Assembly: GCA_025464275.1 (NCBI GenBank)
Contig: JAODGR010000057.1
Location: 11,447 to 26,065 of the forward strand
Length of the DNA stretch: 14,619 bases
From: Methanosarcinales archaeon
GTDB lineage: Archaea; Halobacteriota; Syntropharchaeia; Alkanophagales; Methanospirareceae
Direction of reading: 5' to 3'
The notes below the pieces were generated by a model that searched no databases, was not told where the DNA came from, and saw only the letters and a program-made list of their open reading frames with translations. Made by a program: the position numbers and the translations under genes. This document shows, piece by piece, positions 1 through 6,760 of this stretch; position 1 is the stretch's first letter, and every line of letters starts with the position of its first letter.

Positions 1-14
1 TCATTATATAAATT
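1..14 (+). promoter_or_regulatory. Putative TATA box for the GH130 gene
   Basis: A/T-rich TTATATAAA lies at about positions 4-12, some 55 bases ahead of the ATG at 66. Archaeal TATA boxes sit about 25 bases before transcription start, so this would give a leader of roughly 25-30 bases. The window begins here, so the upstream BRE element cannot be judged. Confidence 0.45.
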
Positions 15-65
15 AGAAGTAGCCGTAGCCATAATTATAAACATAGCGATGAAGAGCCAGGTCAG

Positions 66-1253
66 ATGATGGTAAACTCAGAAGAGATTGGGGATGGTTC
101 TATATCATATTTAAAGGATGGAACTCCTATCTTCAAGCTTTCAAGCCATCCACAAAACCCGATTGTGAAGCCTCAGGATCTCGGGCTTGTATGGTATGAG
201 GAGGGGGAGCTCAGGGTTGGGGCAGTCTTCAATGGCGGAGCAGAAGTATTCAGGGGTAAGGTTATGCTCACACCAAGATGTCATAAGGGCTACAGAGAAG
301 GCAGGTTCTTCGATGAGAAGCTCGGGATAGAGAGGACATGCTTTGAAAACTATATATCAGAGGTATGGGTGCTTGAGAGCCGTGATGGTCTGAACTTCAT
401 ACCCTCAGGTTCGGGCAGTGTGATAAAGGGTGACGGAAGCAGCCACAGGGACTTTATCTATGGGATTGAGGATATACGGATCACGAAGTGCGGGGGATAC
501 TATATACTCATCGGTTGTGGTAAGCTCAAACCCCCATTCAAGGGTGAGAACGGAGACAGAATCGCGATCTACACCACAGAGGATTTCAATACGATCAGGT
601 ATCACGGTATCATAAGGTCTTTTGACTCAAGAAACGCTGTTCTCTTCCCTGAACCAATCACAGATAAGATATACATGCTCCTTCGCTTCCACCCTAACAT
701 ACATCTCGTAAGCCTTGAGGCAGGACTCGATCAGCTACTTGAGCCAGAGAGTGAGAGGAGCAGTAGATTCTGGGACAGGGTGTATGAAAGAAGAGAAGAG
801 AACATCCTTCTTAAGGCTGGGGAGCTTAGTCATGAGAGGGAGAAGATAGGTCCGGGCGCACCACCGATAAAGACGGAGGATGGATGGCTTCTCATATACC
901 ATGCTGTTGGAGAGATAGGAAGGGAGATGTGTGAGATGTATGGGCTACCGGGGGAGATAGAGAGGGGGTACTCGGTATGCGCGGCTCTTTTAGACCTTAA
1001 CGAGCCGGGAAAGGTACTTGCTCGCACACCACATCCAATCTACATACCATCACACCCCTGGGAGCTCTATGGCAGCCGGGAGTATCCTGTGGATGTGCCC
1101 TGTGTGGTATTTCCGATGGGTGCGATCGTCCATAAGGGCAAGCTTCTCATTTATGCCGGAGCAGGAGATAAGTATGTGTGCCTTCTTACGTGCGATCTCA
1201 GGATGCTTCTTGATTATCTCCAACTCGTGGCTCCTCCACAACCGCAACCGTAA
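66..1253 (+). CDS. GH130 family beta-mannoside phosphorylase / glycosidase
   Basis: Predicted cytoplasmic five-bladed beta-propeller enzyme of glycoside hydrolase family 130. Members phosphorolyse or hydrolyse beta-linked mannosides, releasing mannose 1-phosphate when phosphate is the nucleophile. Family landmarks appear in order: NPI near residue 31, FNGGAE (55-60), GIEDIRIT (133-140; the Asp matches the proton-donor Asp of the family GxEDPR motif), AVLFPEPI (191-198), HPNIH (209-213), GPGAPPIKTEDGWLLIYHA (262-280) and a C-terminal VVFPMGAIV...YAGAGD (347-368). At 395 residues it is slightly longer than typical members (about 330-360). A Pro/Gln-rich tail (PPQPQP) ends it, and the usual GAADT-like motif reads GAGDK. 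There is no signal peptide. An ATG-ATG start leaves the first or second Met open; an AGGT just upstream is a weak ribosome site. No glycosyltransferase or sugar transporter lies alongside, so the substrate cannot be inferred. Confidence 0.85.
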   Translation: MMVNSEEIGDGSISYLKDGTPIFKLSSHPQNPIVKPQDLGLVWYEEGELRVGAVFNGGAEVFRGKVMLTPRCHKGYREGRFFDEKLGIERTCFENYISEVWVLESRDGLNFIPSGSGSVIKGDGSSHRDFIYGIEDIRITKCGGYYILIGCGKLKPPFKGENGDRIAIYTTEDFNTIRYHGIIRSFDSRNAVLFPEPITDKIYMLLRFHPNIHLVSLEAGLDQLLEPESERSSRFWDRVYERREENILLKAGELSHEREKIGPGAPPIKTEDGWLLIYHAVGEIGREMCEMYGLPGEIERGYSVCAALLDLNEPGKVLARTPHPIYIPSHPWELYGSREYPVDVPCVVFPMGAIVHKGKLLIYAGAGDKYVCLLTCDLRMLLDYLQLVAPPQPQP

Positions 1254-1293
1254 CCATTAGATGCAAGCTTATGAAGGTACAGCTACAGCTAGC

Positions 1294-1334
1294 TTTTTAT
1301 AATATAGAAGCTAAGTGATAAAATTGGGAGAGGA
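1294..1334 (+). promoter_or_regulatory. TATA box and Shine-Dalgarno of the small-protein/PIN module
   Basis: TTTTTATAATA at 1294-1304 is a good archaeal TATA candidate about 40 bases ahead of the ATG at 1343. GGGAGAGGA at 1326-1334 is a Shine-Dalgarno site with 8 bases of spacing. The module therefore seems to have its own promoter, independent of the GH130 gene. Confidence 0.5.
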
Positions 1335-1342
1335 TAAAACAT

Positions 1343-1615
1343 ATGTCAGAATCAGGAATTGATATGGAAGGGGCAATTGAAATCGTAAGGAGTTATTTCA
1401 GCAAAATGAGGGGAGAAGAGGAGTTAATTAGTTCACTCCGTCTTCCTCATTCAAACTGGATCGGGTTTGATGTCATTGAGACCACCGAGAAAGAAGGACT
1501 CTATGTAATAAAGTGTGAGGTAAGGGAGAATATATTTTCCCCACAAAAACTGAAATATATGGTTAAAGTAGATGCAAGAGGAAAGCTAAAAGAGGTCAGA
1601 AGAGTGAATGGATGA
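1343..1615 (+). CDS. Small hypothetical protein, possible antitoxin partner of PIN protein
   Basis: A 90-residue protein that I do not recognise. It has an N-terminal amphipathic helix (about residues 9-24, including IEIVRSYFSKM) and then a predicted beta-rich stretch (WIGFDVIE, GLYVIKCEV, KYMVKVD, GKLKEVRRV), so it looks like a compact alpha+beta domain. A Shine-Dalgarno with 8-base spacing supports the ATG. The stop codon overlaps the start of the PIN gene by 8 bases, so the two should be translationally coupled. That arrangement is typical of small archaeal PIN toxin modules, where the upstream gene often encodes the antitoxin, but this protein shows no obvious AbrB, RHH or HTH DNA-binding motif. 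The gene is visibly more A/T-rich than its neighbours, as is the PIN gene, which hints at separate acquisition. Confidence 0.6.
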   Translation: MSESGIDMEGAIEIVRSYFSKMRGEEELISSLRLPHSNWIGFDVIETTEKEGLYVIKCEVRENIFSPQKLKYMVKVDARGKLKEVRRVNG

Positions 1616-1877
1616 AAAGATATTCAGGTTCAAAGAGATCCTTATGGATACTGGACCGCTGTTGCTCTATTTAATTGGGTTTTATAGTATAAATGACCTC
1701 AGGCGATTTAATTATGATAAAAAGGATTTTATCTTGCTCATTGAGTTTCTGAAAAATTTCAGACAAATTTTTGTTACTCCTCAAGTTTTGGCTGAAGCAT
1801 CGAATATAGCCAAAAGCAGGCTCAAAGAAGAGAAATTCTCAGGATTTATTAATTCCTCAATAATACCGATGACCTGA
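1608..1877 (+). pseudogene. PIN-domain nuclease, C-terminally truncated
   Basis: The N-terminal half of a PIN domain (VapC-like, Mg-dependent RNase fold). LMDTGPLLLYLIG (12-24) carries the first catalytic Asp (D14). FVTPQVLAEASNIA (55-68) carries the second conserved acidic residue (E63). PIN domains need a third and usually a fourth Asp (TDxxI and a later D) plus further beta strands, and run to about 130-170 residues. This frame stops after 89 residues, ending SSIIPMT. I see no continuation of the domain in any frame in the 92 bases before the next gene, so the 3' part is deleted rather than shifted. The product is probably inactive as a nuclease, though it could persist as a binding fragment. 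The ATG overlaps the stop region of the upstream small gene by 8 bases. Low G+C sets both genes apart from the surroundings. Confidence 0.65.
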
Positions 1878-1920
1878 GCCTATCACCCTCCTCTATCCTC
1901 ATCCTCTGTCCTCTGTTATC

Positions 1921-1964
1921 TTTATATACTCCACATCCTGTATGTAGAGCTACAGGAGGTGATG
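1921..1964 (+). promoter_or_regulatory. Strong TATA box and Shine-Dalgarno for secreted protein
   Basis: TTTATATA at 1921-1928 is close to the archaeal TATA consensus. GGAGGTGATG at 1955-1964 is a near-perfect match to the 16S rRNA 3' end, with 9 bases between GGAGGT and the ATG at 1970. The predicted leader is about 20 bases. This is the best expression signal in the window and suggests a well-expressed gene. Confidence 0.7.
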
Positions 1965-1969
1965 AAATA

Positions 1970-2977
1970 ATGAAGAGGAGCAGGATGTTTATACCCATAC
2001 TGGTGGTTGCACTACTCATCTCAAGTGCTGCAATCGCGTATGCAATCTATCTCCCTCCATCTCCGCCGCTTGAACGGATACCACCAGAGGCGTATCACAA
2101 AGAAGGAGACTGGGTCAAGATGTTATCAACACCCACGCCCGAGCCCCCTGCACCCACAATTAAACCAGTGCCACCAGAGGCACCCTATATCTTTGCACGG
2201 ATACCATCACCGACGTATGCCAAGCCAGGACAGACGATACTCATCAATGGAACCCTGACGAACGAAGGCAAAGAGGATATAACGTTAAAAGTTGTACCGA
2301 TATCGAGGGAGGGGTATACAAAGGCAGGGATGATAGAGCCCGAATGGGTATTGGTGAAGCCAGAGAAGCTGGAACTGAAAGCCGGCGAGTCAAAGCAGAT
2401 ACAGATTGAGGTGGTCATCCCTGAAGATGCGGATGCGGGTCTTTATACTGGCTTGATTGCCATTAGACCAGAGAAACACCCCGAGCAGGTGGTAAGTTAT
2501 TCCATCATGGTGTACAGGTTACTCAATGAACCCGTCGCAGAGGAGTTCTATGTACCACCGAACTCATCGAAAGTGATTGTCAGGATAACATGGAACCCGG
2601 TCTACAGTAACTACTATCCCGGACTTGAGAGAGGAGGAGTGAGCGGGAACTTAACAGCGCATTTATACTCCCCTTCCGGCGAGGAGATACCCCCCACTAC
2701 TATCTCCACACACATATCCGGGTACGTTAATGCATACCGCTGGACTCCGGTACCCATAGTGGTAGTACCTGTGCCACCCGGAGGGGGAGGCGGATCCGAA
2801 CCCGGAGATGCAGATACAGGCAGAAGCAGGGGATATAACCTCAATGTATACGAGCAGCATACAGTGCTCTATGATATAGACCACCCAGAGAATGGGACAT
2901 GGAGACTGGAGATGCACCCAAAAGAGCTGCAGTATTTCCGTTATACCATCGATGTGAACCCCATAACTAAGGGCTAA
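1970..2977 (+). CDS. Secreted beta-sandwich protein, function unknown
   Basis: A 335-residue exported protein. The N terminus is a classical Sec signal: MKRSR followed by a hydrophobic core (about residues 6-25) ending at AIAYA. Next comes a Pro-rich linker (28-72) with repeated PPE/PEPP motifs. A first Ig-like domain (about 75-185) has strand patterns of the NPCBM-associated/CARDB type, including PGQTILINGTLTNEG and DAGLYTGLIAIRP. A second beta-rich region (about 190-335) is split by a flexible Gly stretch (GGGGG, 271-275) and closes with GTWRLEM...YFRYTIDV, a pattern seen in subtilisin-associated beta domains. There is no C-terminal membrane helix and no VPxxxP-like sorting tag. It is therefore probably released, or held by an uncleaved signal anchor. 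Several N-x-S/T sites (N93, N199, N227, N308) could be N-glycosylated. I do not recognise a specific family. Confidence 0.75.
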   Translation: MKRSRMFIPILVVALLISSAAIAYAIYLPPSPPLERIPPEAYHKEGDWVKMLSTPTPEPPAPTIKPVPPEAPYIFARIPSPTYAKPGQTILINGTLTNEGKEDITLKVVPISREGYTKAGMIEPEWVLVKPEKLELKAGESKQIQIEVVIPEDADAGLYTGLIAIRPEKHPEQVVSYSIMVYRLLNEPVAEEFYVPPNSSKVIVRITWNPVYSNYYPGLERGGVSGNLTAHLYSPSGEEIPPTTISTHISGYVNAYRWTPVPIVVVPVPPGGGGGSEPGDADTGRSRGYNLNVYEQHTVLYDIDHPENGTWRLEMHPKELQYFRYTIDVNPITKG

Positions 2978-2978
2978 A

Positions 2979-3040
2979 CCTGAGTAAGTGAGCCATGAGC
3001 CATGAGCTGGGAGATGACCGGCTCACTCACTTACTGGTTC
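2979..3040. terminator. Imperfect hairpin between convergent genes, possible terminator
   Basis: AGTAAGTGAGCC at 2983-2994 pairs with GGCTCACTCACTTACT at about 3020-3035, with a 4-base bulge caused by a duplicated CACT and a 25-base loop. T-rich DNA follows (TTCATTTTAT, then TTCCATTTTATTTTAT, itself a loose direct repeat of GGTTC-CATTTTAT). It lies in the gap between the secreted-protein gene and the oppositely directed nrdJ gene, the place expected for a terminator. Archaeal termination depends mainly on T-runs, so the hairpin may only stabilise the 3' end. Confidence 0.4.
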
Positions 3041-3088
3041 ATTTTATCGGTTCCACTCTTCGGTTCCATTTTATTTTATACCACACAC

Positions 3089-5245
3089 TTATACCGAGCA
3101 TATCCTGCATTCACCTATGTACTCAGAATCAGCCCGTACATATTCCTCAAGCATCAACCTTGGCACTTCAAGTGAGAGTACACCTTCCTTACATCCATAC
3201 CGATAAACAGTAACGCCCTTGCATTTGAGTTTATAAGCCAGTAAAAACACCTCCCTCACGGCATCACGTGGCGCATCAGCGGGTAGATTCACCGTCTTCG
3301 AGACCGCATTATCGGTATGTCGCTGGAATGCTGCCTGCATTCGCACATGCCACTCCGGTGCAATCTCGAGCGCGGTGATAAATAACCGCTTCACATCCGC
3401 GGGAATACCTTCAACGCCCTGTAACGAACTGGATTTTGCCACCCTTAACACCATCTCCCGTGAGTAGAACCCCTGCTCCTTCGCTATCCGCTCAAACAGT
3501 GGATTTATCTCCAGCATGCCGCCCATCACGTTCCTCACAAATGCAACCGCGAAGATGGGTTCTATTCCCGATGAGCAATTTGCTATTATGCCTATCGTCC
3601 CTGTTGGTGCGATTGTGGTCACCGTAGCGTTCCGCATGGCATCATACCCATCCCTCCAGATGCTGAGCTCAAAGTTGGGGAAGGAGCCCCTCTCTCGTCC
3701 AAGTTCAGCCGAGCACTGCCTTGCCTCTCCGGTGATGAACTCCATGAGCCTCTCCCCCGTTGAGATCGCCTCCTCTGTATCGTATGCCACCCCGAGTTTG
3801 ATCAGCAACTCTGCAAAACCCATCACTCCGAGCCCTATCTTACGATTCGCCTTCGTCATCGCTTCTATCTCCGGTAAGGGATACCTGTTCACATCGATAA
3901 CATCGTCCAGGAATCGAACGCAGAGCCTCACCGTCGCTCCAAGCCTCTCCCACTCTATCTCCCCGCGCTCAACAAACCTGGAGAGATTGATGGAGCCCAG
4001 ATTACAAGATTCATACGCCAGCAGGGGCTGCTCACCACAGTTATGCACCAGGATACCGTTGGCATCGAAGGCGTTTATCCCGGGAATCTGAGCATCAAAG
4101 ACCCTCTCTATACCATCGGGAACTATCTCTTCCACCGTTGCCACACGATGAAGGTCACCGAGGGCAATTCTATCTCCGGGCTTCAAATCGACTACACGGC
4201 TCCATCCCATCTCCCTCACGCTCATCACACGGTGGTCTCCGGTCAGCCGGACCTCAAATCCCTCCGCGGTCTTCAGGTTATAAACCGGTTTCACACCGGT
4301 CTCAAAGAACCCGGCTTCTGTACTCGCCCATTCCTCTCCGTTTACAACCGCGGTGAACTTCCTGCCAATCAATTCCGATACCTGTTGCGGTCCCTCCGCG
4401 GTCATTACCCACGTATCGGCGGTTACACACGGATTCGTCGCCTCTATCTCGCCCACTGCGGGTGTAGGATTGTGCCTGTTAATTTCATCTATGAATATGA
4501 TACCCGGGTCTCCTATCTTCCATGCATAAGTTACCGCCTCCTCGAAGACTGCTCTTGCACTCATTCGCTTCGTCTCCTCCTTCGTTCGCGGATTCACGAG
4601 TGCGTAGTCCTCATCCCGCTCCACAGCAGCCATGAACTCATCGGTGACAGCAACGGAGGTATTGAAATTCGAGTATCCACCACCCTCCTTCGCCCTTATG
4701 AATTCCAGTATATCCGGATGGTCAACGCGGAGTATCCCCATATTCGCTCCTCTGCGTCTCCCACCCTGCTTTATCACCTCCGTGGCGACATCGAAGACAC
4801 GCATGAATGATACAGGTCCGGAAGCTACACCGCCGGTGGACCTCACGATATCACCCCTCGGTCTCAGCCGTGAGAATGAGAACCCTGTACCGCCACCAGA
4901 CTGGTGGATCAGTGCCGCATTCCTGACCGCATCAAAGATACTCTCCATCGAATCCTCGACAGGCAATACGAAACACGCGGCAAGCTGCCCGAGCTCTGTA
5001 CCTGCATTCATCAATGTGGGACTGTTCGGCAGGAATTGGAGGCTGGTCATCAATCTCAGGAACTGGCGTTCCATCTCACGCATCTCGTCCATGCTCTTCC
5101 CATATCTCAGCTCCGCACTCGCAATTGCACTTGCCACACGTTTCAGCATCATCTCCGGGCTCTCTATCACCTCCCCTCGCTCATTCTTCAGTAAATATCG
5201 CCTCTTCAATACCTCTATGGCATTCACTGAGAGATCCAGTTTCAA
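3089..5245 (-). CDS. nrdJ: Class II (adenosylcobalamin) ribonucleotide reductase with mini-intein
   Basis: Reduces ribonucleotides to deoxyribonucleotides for DNA synthesis, using B12 as radical source. Without the intein the enzyme is 588 residues, rather short for the family. Landmarks: LAACFVLPVEDSM (89-100; C91 is the first cysteine of the active-site redox pair), GGGTGFSFS (117-125), NP-CGE split by the intein (N271, P272, then C403 and E405; C403 is the thiyl-radical cysteine), ESCNLGS (412-418; C414 is the second pair member), TTIAPTGTIG (543-552), NCSSGIEP (556-563) and a C-terminal CxxC (C713, C716) that would re-reduce the active site. No N-terminal ATP cone is visible, and the long Zn-ribbon tail of many archaeal homologues is missing. 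The start is TTG at 5245, supported by GGAGG eight bases upstream; the next in-frame ATG is at residue 32. The gene stands alone and is convergent with the secreted-protein gene. Confidence 0.93.
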   Translation of the reverse strand: MKLDLSVNAIEVLKRRYLLKNERGEVIESPEMMLKRVASAIASAELRYGKSMDEMREMERQFLRLMTSLQFLPNSPTLMNAGTELGQLAACFVLPVEDSMESIFDAVRNAALIHQSGGGTGFSFSRLRPRGDIVRSTGGVASGPVSFMRVFDVATEVIKQGGRRRGANMGILRVDHPDILEFIRAKEGGGYSNFNTSVAVTDEFMAAVERDEDYALVNPRTKEETKRMSARAVFEEAVTYAWKIGDPGIIFIDEINRHNPTPAVGEIEATNPCVTADTWVMTAEGPQQVSELIGRKFTAVVNGEEWASTEAGFFETGVKPVYNLKTAEGFEVRLTGDHRVMSVREMGWSRVVDLKPGDRIALGDLHRVATVEEIVPDGIERVFDAQIPGINAFDANGILVHNCGEQPLLAYESCNLGSINLSRFVERGEIEWERLGATVRLCVRFLDDVIDVNRYPLPEIEAMTKANRKIGLGVMGFAELLIKLGVAYDTEEAISTGERLMEFITGEARQCSAELGRERGSFPNFELSIWRDGYDAMRNATVTTIAPTGTIGIIANCSSGIEPIFAVAFVRNVMGGMLEINPLFERIAKEQGFYSREMVLRVAKSSSLQGVEGIPADVKRLFITALEIAPEWHVRMQAAFQRHTDNAVSKTVNLPADAPRDAVREVFLLAYKLKCKGVTVYRYGCKEGVLSLEVPRLMLEEYVRADSEYIGECRICSV
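4040..4429 (-). other. RIR1-type mini-intein within NrdJ
   Basis: Residues 273-402 of the nrdJ product form a 130-residue intein. Block A begins at C273 (CVTADTWVMTAEGP). Block B is VRLTGDHRV, with the TxxH pair T335/H338. Block F is RVFDAQIPGINAFDANG (381-397). Block G is GILVHN with H401 and N402, followed by the extein Cys C403. Only about 40 residues separate blocks B and F, so there is no LAGLIDADG homing endonuclease. The insertion falls between NP and CGE of the ribonucleotide reductase active site. This is the same site, and nearly the same size, as the 134-residue RIR1 mini-intein of Methanothermobacter, which it resembles in block order and wording. All residues needed for splicing (Cys1, block B Thr/His, penultimate His, Asn, Cys+1) are present, so it should splice and so produce active enzyme. 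Confidence 0.95.
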
Positions 5246-5383
5246 TTTTTAATCCTCCCTCCGGTATCGGTATCCTCCTGGATTGAGATTGAGATTATCA
5301 CCGTTTGTCTCCTCTTTCTTTCTTCTCCTCTGTTAATAATGAAGAAGGGGTTAAGAAGAATAATAGGGAGGAGGAGATAAGAA
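5246..5383. promoter_or_regulatory. Divergent intergenic region, nrdJ and DUF357 genes
   Basis: A 138-base gap must hold promoters for both directions. Visible elements are Shine-Dalgarno sites at each end, a direct repeat GATTGAGATTGAGATT at about 5281-5297, and A/T-rich TTAATAAT near 5333-5340 as a possible TATA element on either strand. I see no clear riboswitch; in particular I could not assign a cobalamin riboswitch to this B12-dependent gene. Confidence 0.3.
5254..5258 (-). promoter_or_regulatory. Shine-Dalgarno fixing the TTG start of nrdJ
   Basis: GGAGG on the minus strand, within a longer GGAGGGAGG run, sits 8 bases ahead of TTG at 5245. No ATG or GTG lies at suitable spacing, so this site decides the start. 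Confidence 0.7.
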
Positions 5384-5701
5384 GTGAGGGAGGATGAGCG
5401 GATAAAGAAGGATATAGCACTCTTCGAGGAGAGTATCAATGAGCTTGATGAGCTTGATGGAGAAGGATGCGAGGGTAGAGGCAGGATGGTAAGCAGGGAT
5501 CTGGAGGTGGTAGAGCTTGCAATAGCGTACTGCAAAGATGCGAGATATTACCTCGCAAAGGGCGATCTCTTCACCGCCTTCGGCTGTATAAACTATGCTC
5601 ATGGACTGATAGACGGGATAAAGTGGCTATTGAGCACGGAAGGAGACCGCAATCGCGACCCAGATGATAAACGGCACTGCTATCCATGCAACTCCGATTG
5701 A
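5384..5701 (+). CDS. DUF357 family protein
   Basis: A 105-residue archaeal protein matching the DUF357 pattern. It has an N-terminal charged helix (1-24), then the family core AIAYCKDARYYLAKGD (47-61) followed by AFGCINYAHGLIDG (65-78). The fold is probably a small all-helical bundle. The biochemical role is unknown. The start is GTG at 5384, backed by GGAGGAGGAG about 6 bases upstream. The last 25 residues, including a charged run and a CYPC pair, are encoded on DNA that also encodes the end of the opposing membrane protein gene (5627-5701). This tail is probably outside the conserved domain. The gene is divergent from nrdJ and has no same-strand partner. Confidence 0.75.
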   Translation: MREDERIKKDIALFEESINELDELDGEGCEGRGRMVSRDLEVVELAIAYCKDARYYLAKGDLFTAFGCINYAHGLIDGIKWLLSTEGDRNRDPDDKRHCYPCNSD

Positions 5702-6127
5702 GGCATAGACCAGCTTCGCAAATGCTGAATGCCCTATATACATTGGGAATCGGACCACGATATCGAGCACATGGAGTAGAAATAGAACCGGGATGCCTAT
5801 TACTATCATCTCCACTCGCCTCCTCCATATTAACCCTGGTGTTACCAGCGCTAACGCGATCAGGGGTACCAGATTGAAATTCACGAGATACGCATCAGAG
5901 AGATTCAGTGCAGCGAGCTCCCATCCTGTATACCCCATGGCGAGTAGAATAACACTGGCAGAATAGAAGACCAGATTCTGATACCAGACTCCTATATAAT
6001 ACCACCCCGCCAGGAGCAGTGCAGAGACCCCGAGGAACTCAATCAGGAAGAGTAAGAGTTGATTCCTGCTCAGATTTAATATCTCGCACCTCCCTCCACC
6101 TGCTGGCTCCCTACCGCTCACCCTCAC
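5627..6127 (-). CDS. Membrane protein associated with archaeosortase
   Basis: A 166-residue integral membrane protein with about four to five hydrophobic segments (roughly 23-45, 52-65, 83-99, 106-123, 137-162) and a short Arg-rich loop (RRR, 102-104). The stretch NLVPLIALALVTPG (85-98), then a basic loop and a helix containing LLHVLD (117-122), resembles small membrane proteins found next to exosortase/archaeosortase genes, in particular the exosortase H-associated type; I make that link from memory of the pattern. It follows the archaeosortase gene with a 17-base overlap, so translation is probably coupled. The GTG start at 6127 is the longest option and uncertain: a GGAGGGAGGT run lies inside the frame near residue 12, but no standard start codon follows it at good spacing. 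Its 3' end overlaps the DUF357 gene by 75 bases. Confidence 0.65.
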   Translation of the reverse strand: MRVSGREPAGGGRCEILNLSRNQLLLFLIEFLGVSALLLAGWYYIGVWYQNLVFYSASVILLAMGYTGWELAALNLSDAYLVNFNLVPLIALALVTPGLIWRRRVEMIVIGIPVLFLLHVLDIVVRFPMYIGHSAFAKLVYASIGVAWIAVPFIIWVAIAVSFRAQ

Positions 6128-6713
6128 TTAGTTTAGCCCCACTCTCCATCTTCAGCCACACCAGGAAAAGCACCACCACAAATATAATGAACGAACCCTG
6201 CCACAGGTACACATGTACAAACTCCACAATACCGGGATGATGGATACCCACGATAGCAAGTACAGCGATGCGGAGGAGGTTAATCAAATAGAGAGCGGGT
6301 ACACCGATGAGGATACCCAGGCTCTTCTTCTTCATCCCCGCGGGATATGCAAGTACACAGGAGCAATAGATAATTGCGGGGAAAACCGCGGTACACTCAT
6401 CTATTATATCCAGGGTAAATCCGTTAACCGATAATACCGTCCCCTTCACCACCACATCCATACCCGCTAAGGAGAATAAGGAAGCCAGGACCCAGGCAGT
6501 GGCACTCCTCATATGGAGCATCAGCCCCAACCCGGTGGTGAGGTAATATACAAGATAGAGAGCCAGGCAGAGCATCAGGAAGAGGGTCACATACTTTGGC
6601 ATATAGGTGGTAGTCGTAGTCTCACTCGTACTCGTACTTCTACTCCTATTCCCCTCCCCTGCTCTTACTCTCCCCCTCTCCTTCTCCTCTCCGCTCTTCC
6701 GCTTCGGCTTCAT
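6111..6713 (-). CDS. Archaeosortase/exosortase family transpeptidase
   Basis: A polytopic membrane Cys protease/transpeptidase that cleaves C-terminal sorting tags and is thought to join the surface protein to a lipid. The catalytic signature is clear: C107 in DECTAVFPAIIY, R148 in LINLLRIAVL, H167 in FVHVYLWQ, each near a predicted membrane edge. Hydrophobic segments lie at about 39-58, 70-84, 109-124, 131-157 and 171-188. The core from M38 on is about 163 residues, compact for the family. Residues 1-37 are an odd leader, Lys/Arg/Glu-rich and then STSTSETTTTT, encoded by purine-rich repetitive DNA. M38 (codon at 6600-6602) could be the true start, but neither Met has a good ribosome site. 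The gene lies 47 bases after the vWA/DUF11 gene and overlaps the next by 17, forming an operon. The substrate is probably the VPxxxP-tagged neighbour, which would suit the archaeosortase B type. Confidence 0.85.
   Translation of the reverse strand: MKPKRKSGEEKERGRVRAGEGNRSRSTSTSETTTTTYMPKYVTLFLMLCLALYLVYYLTTGLGLMLHMRSATAWVLASLFSLAGMDVVVKGTVLSVNGFTLDIIDECTAVFPAIIYCSCVLAYPAGMKKKSLGILIGVPALYLINLLRIAVLAIVGIHHPGIVEFVHVYLWQGSFIIFVVVLFLVWLKMESGAKLSEGER
6603..6713 (-). repeat. Purine-rich low-complexity tract in archaeosortase 5' end
   Basis: On the minus strand the first 80 or so bases of the gene are almost entirely A/G (many GGAGA/GAGAG runs). They are followed by a period-6 stretch (AGTACG-AGTACG-AGTGAG-ACTACG-ACTACC) coding for alternating Ser/Thr. 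Such DNA is prone to slippage and offers several false Shine-Dalgarno-like sites, which complicates start prediction. Confidence 0.6.
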
Positions 6714-6760
6714 TTTTGATGATCTCGTCCCCCTCTCCAGTATAAAGAAGGAGGGGAGTT

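Noticed and set aside
2995..3213. 72-residue plus-strand frame after the secreted-protein gene
   Set aside because: Covers the hairpin and the nrdJ 3' end; no Shine-Dalgarno and no protein-like pattern.
3516..4091. 191-residue plus-strand reading frame opposite nrdJ
   Set aside because: Antisense to conserved motifs (PTGTIG region) and Ser/Pro-rich without family marks.
4043..4810. 255-residue plus-strand reading frame opposite nrdJ
   Set aside because: It lies wholly antisense to conserved NrdJ and intein sequence, shows no domain pattern, and has a composition typical of a complementary shadow frame.
4632..5252. 206-residue plus-strand reading frame opposite the nrdJ N-terminal region
   Set aside because: Exact complement of conserved catalytic-domain codons; no ribosome site and no recognisable domain.
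5246..5383. Cobalamin riboswitch upstream of B12-dependent nrdJ
   Set aside because: Only 138 bases shared with a divergent gene; I could not find a B12-box-like core or convincing stems.
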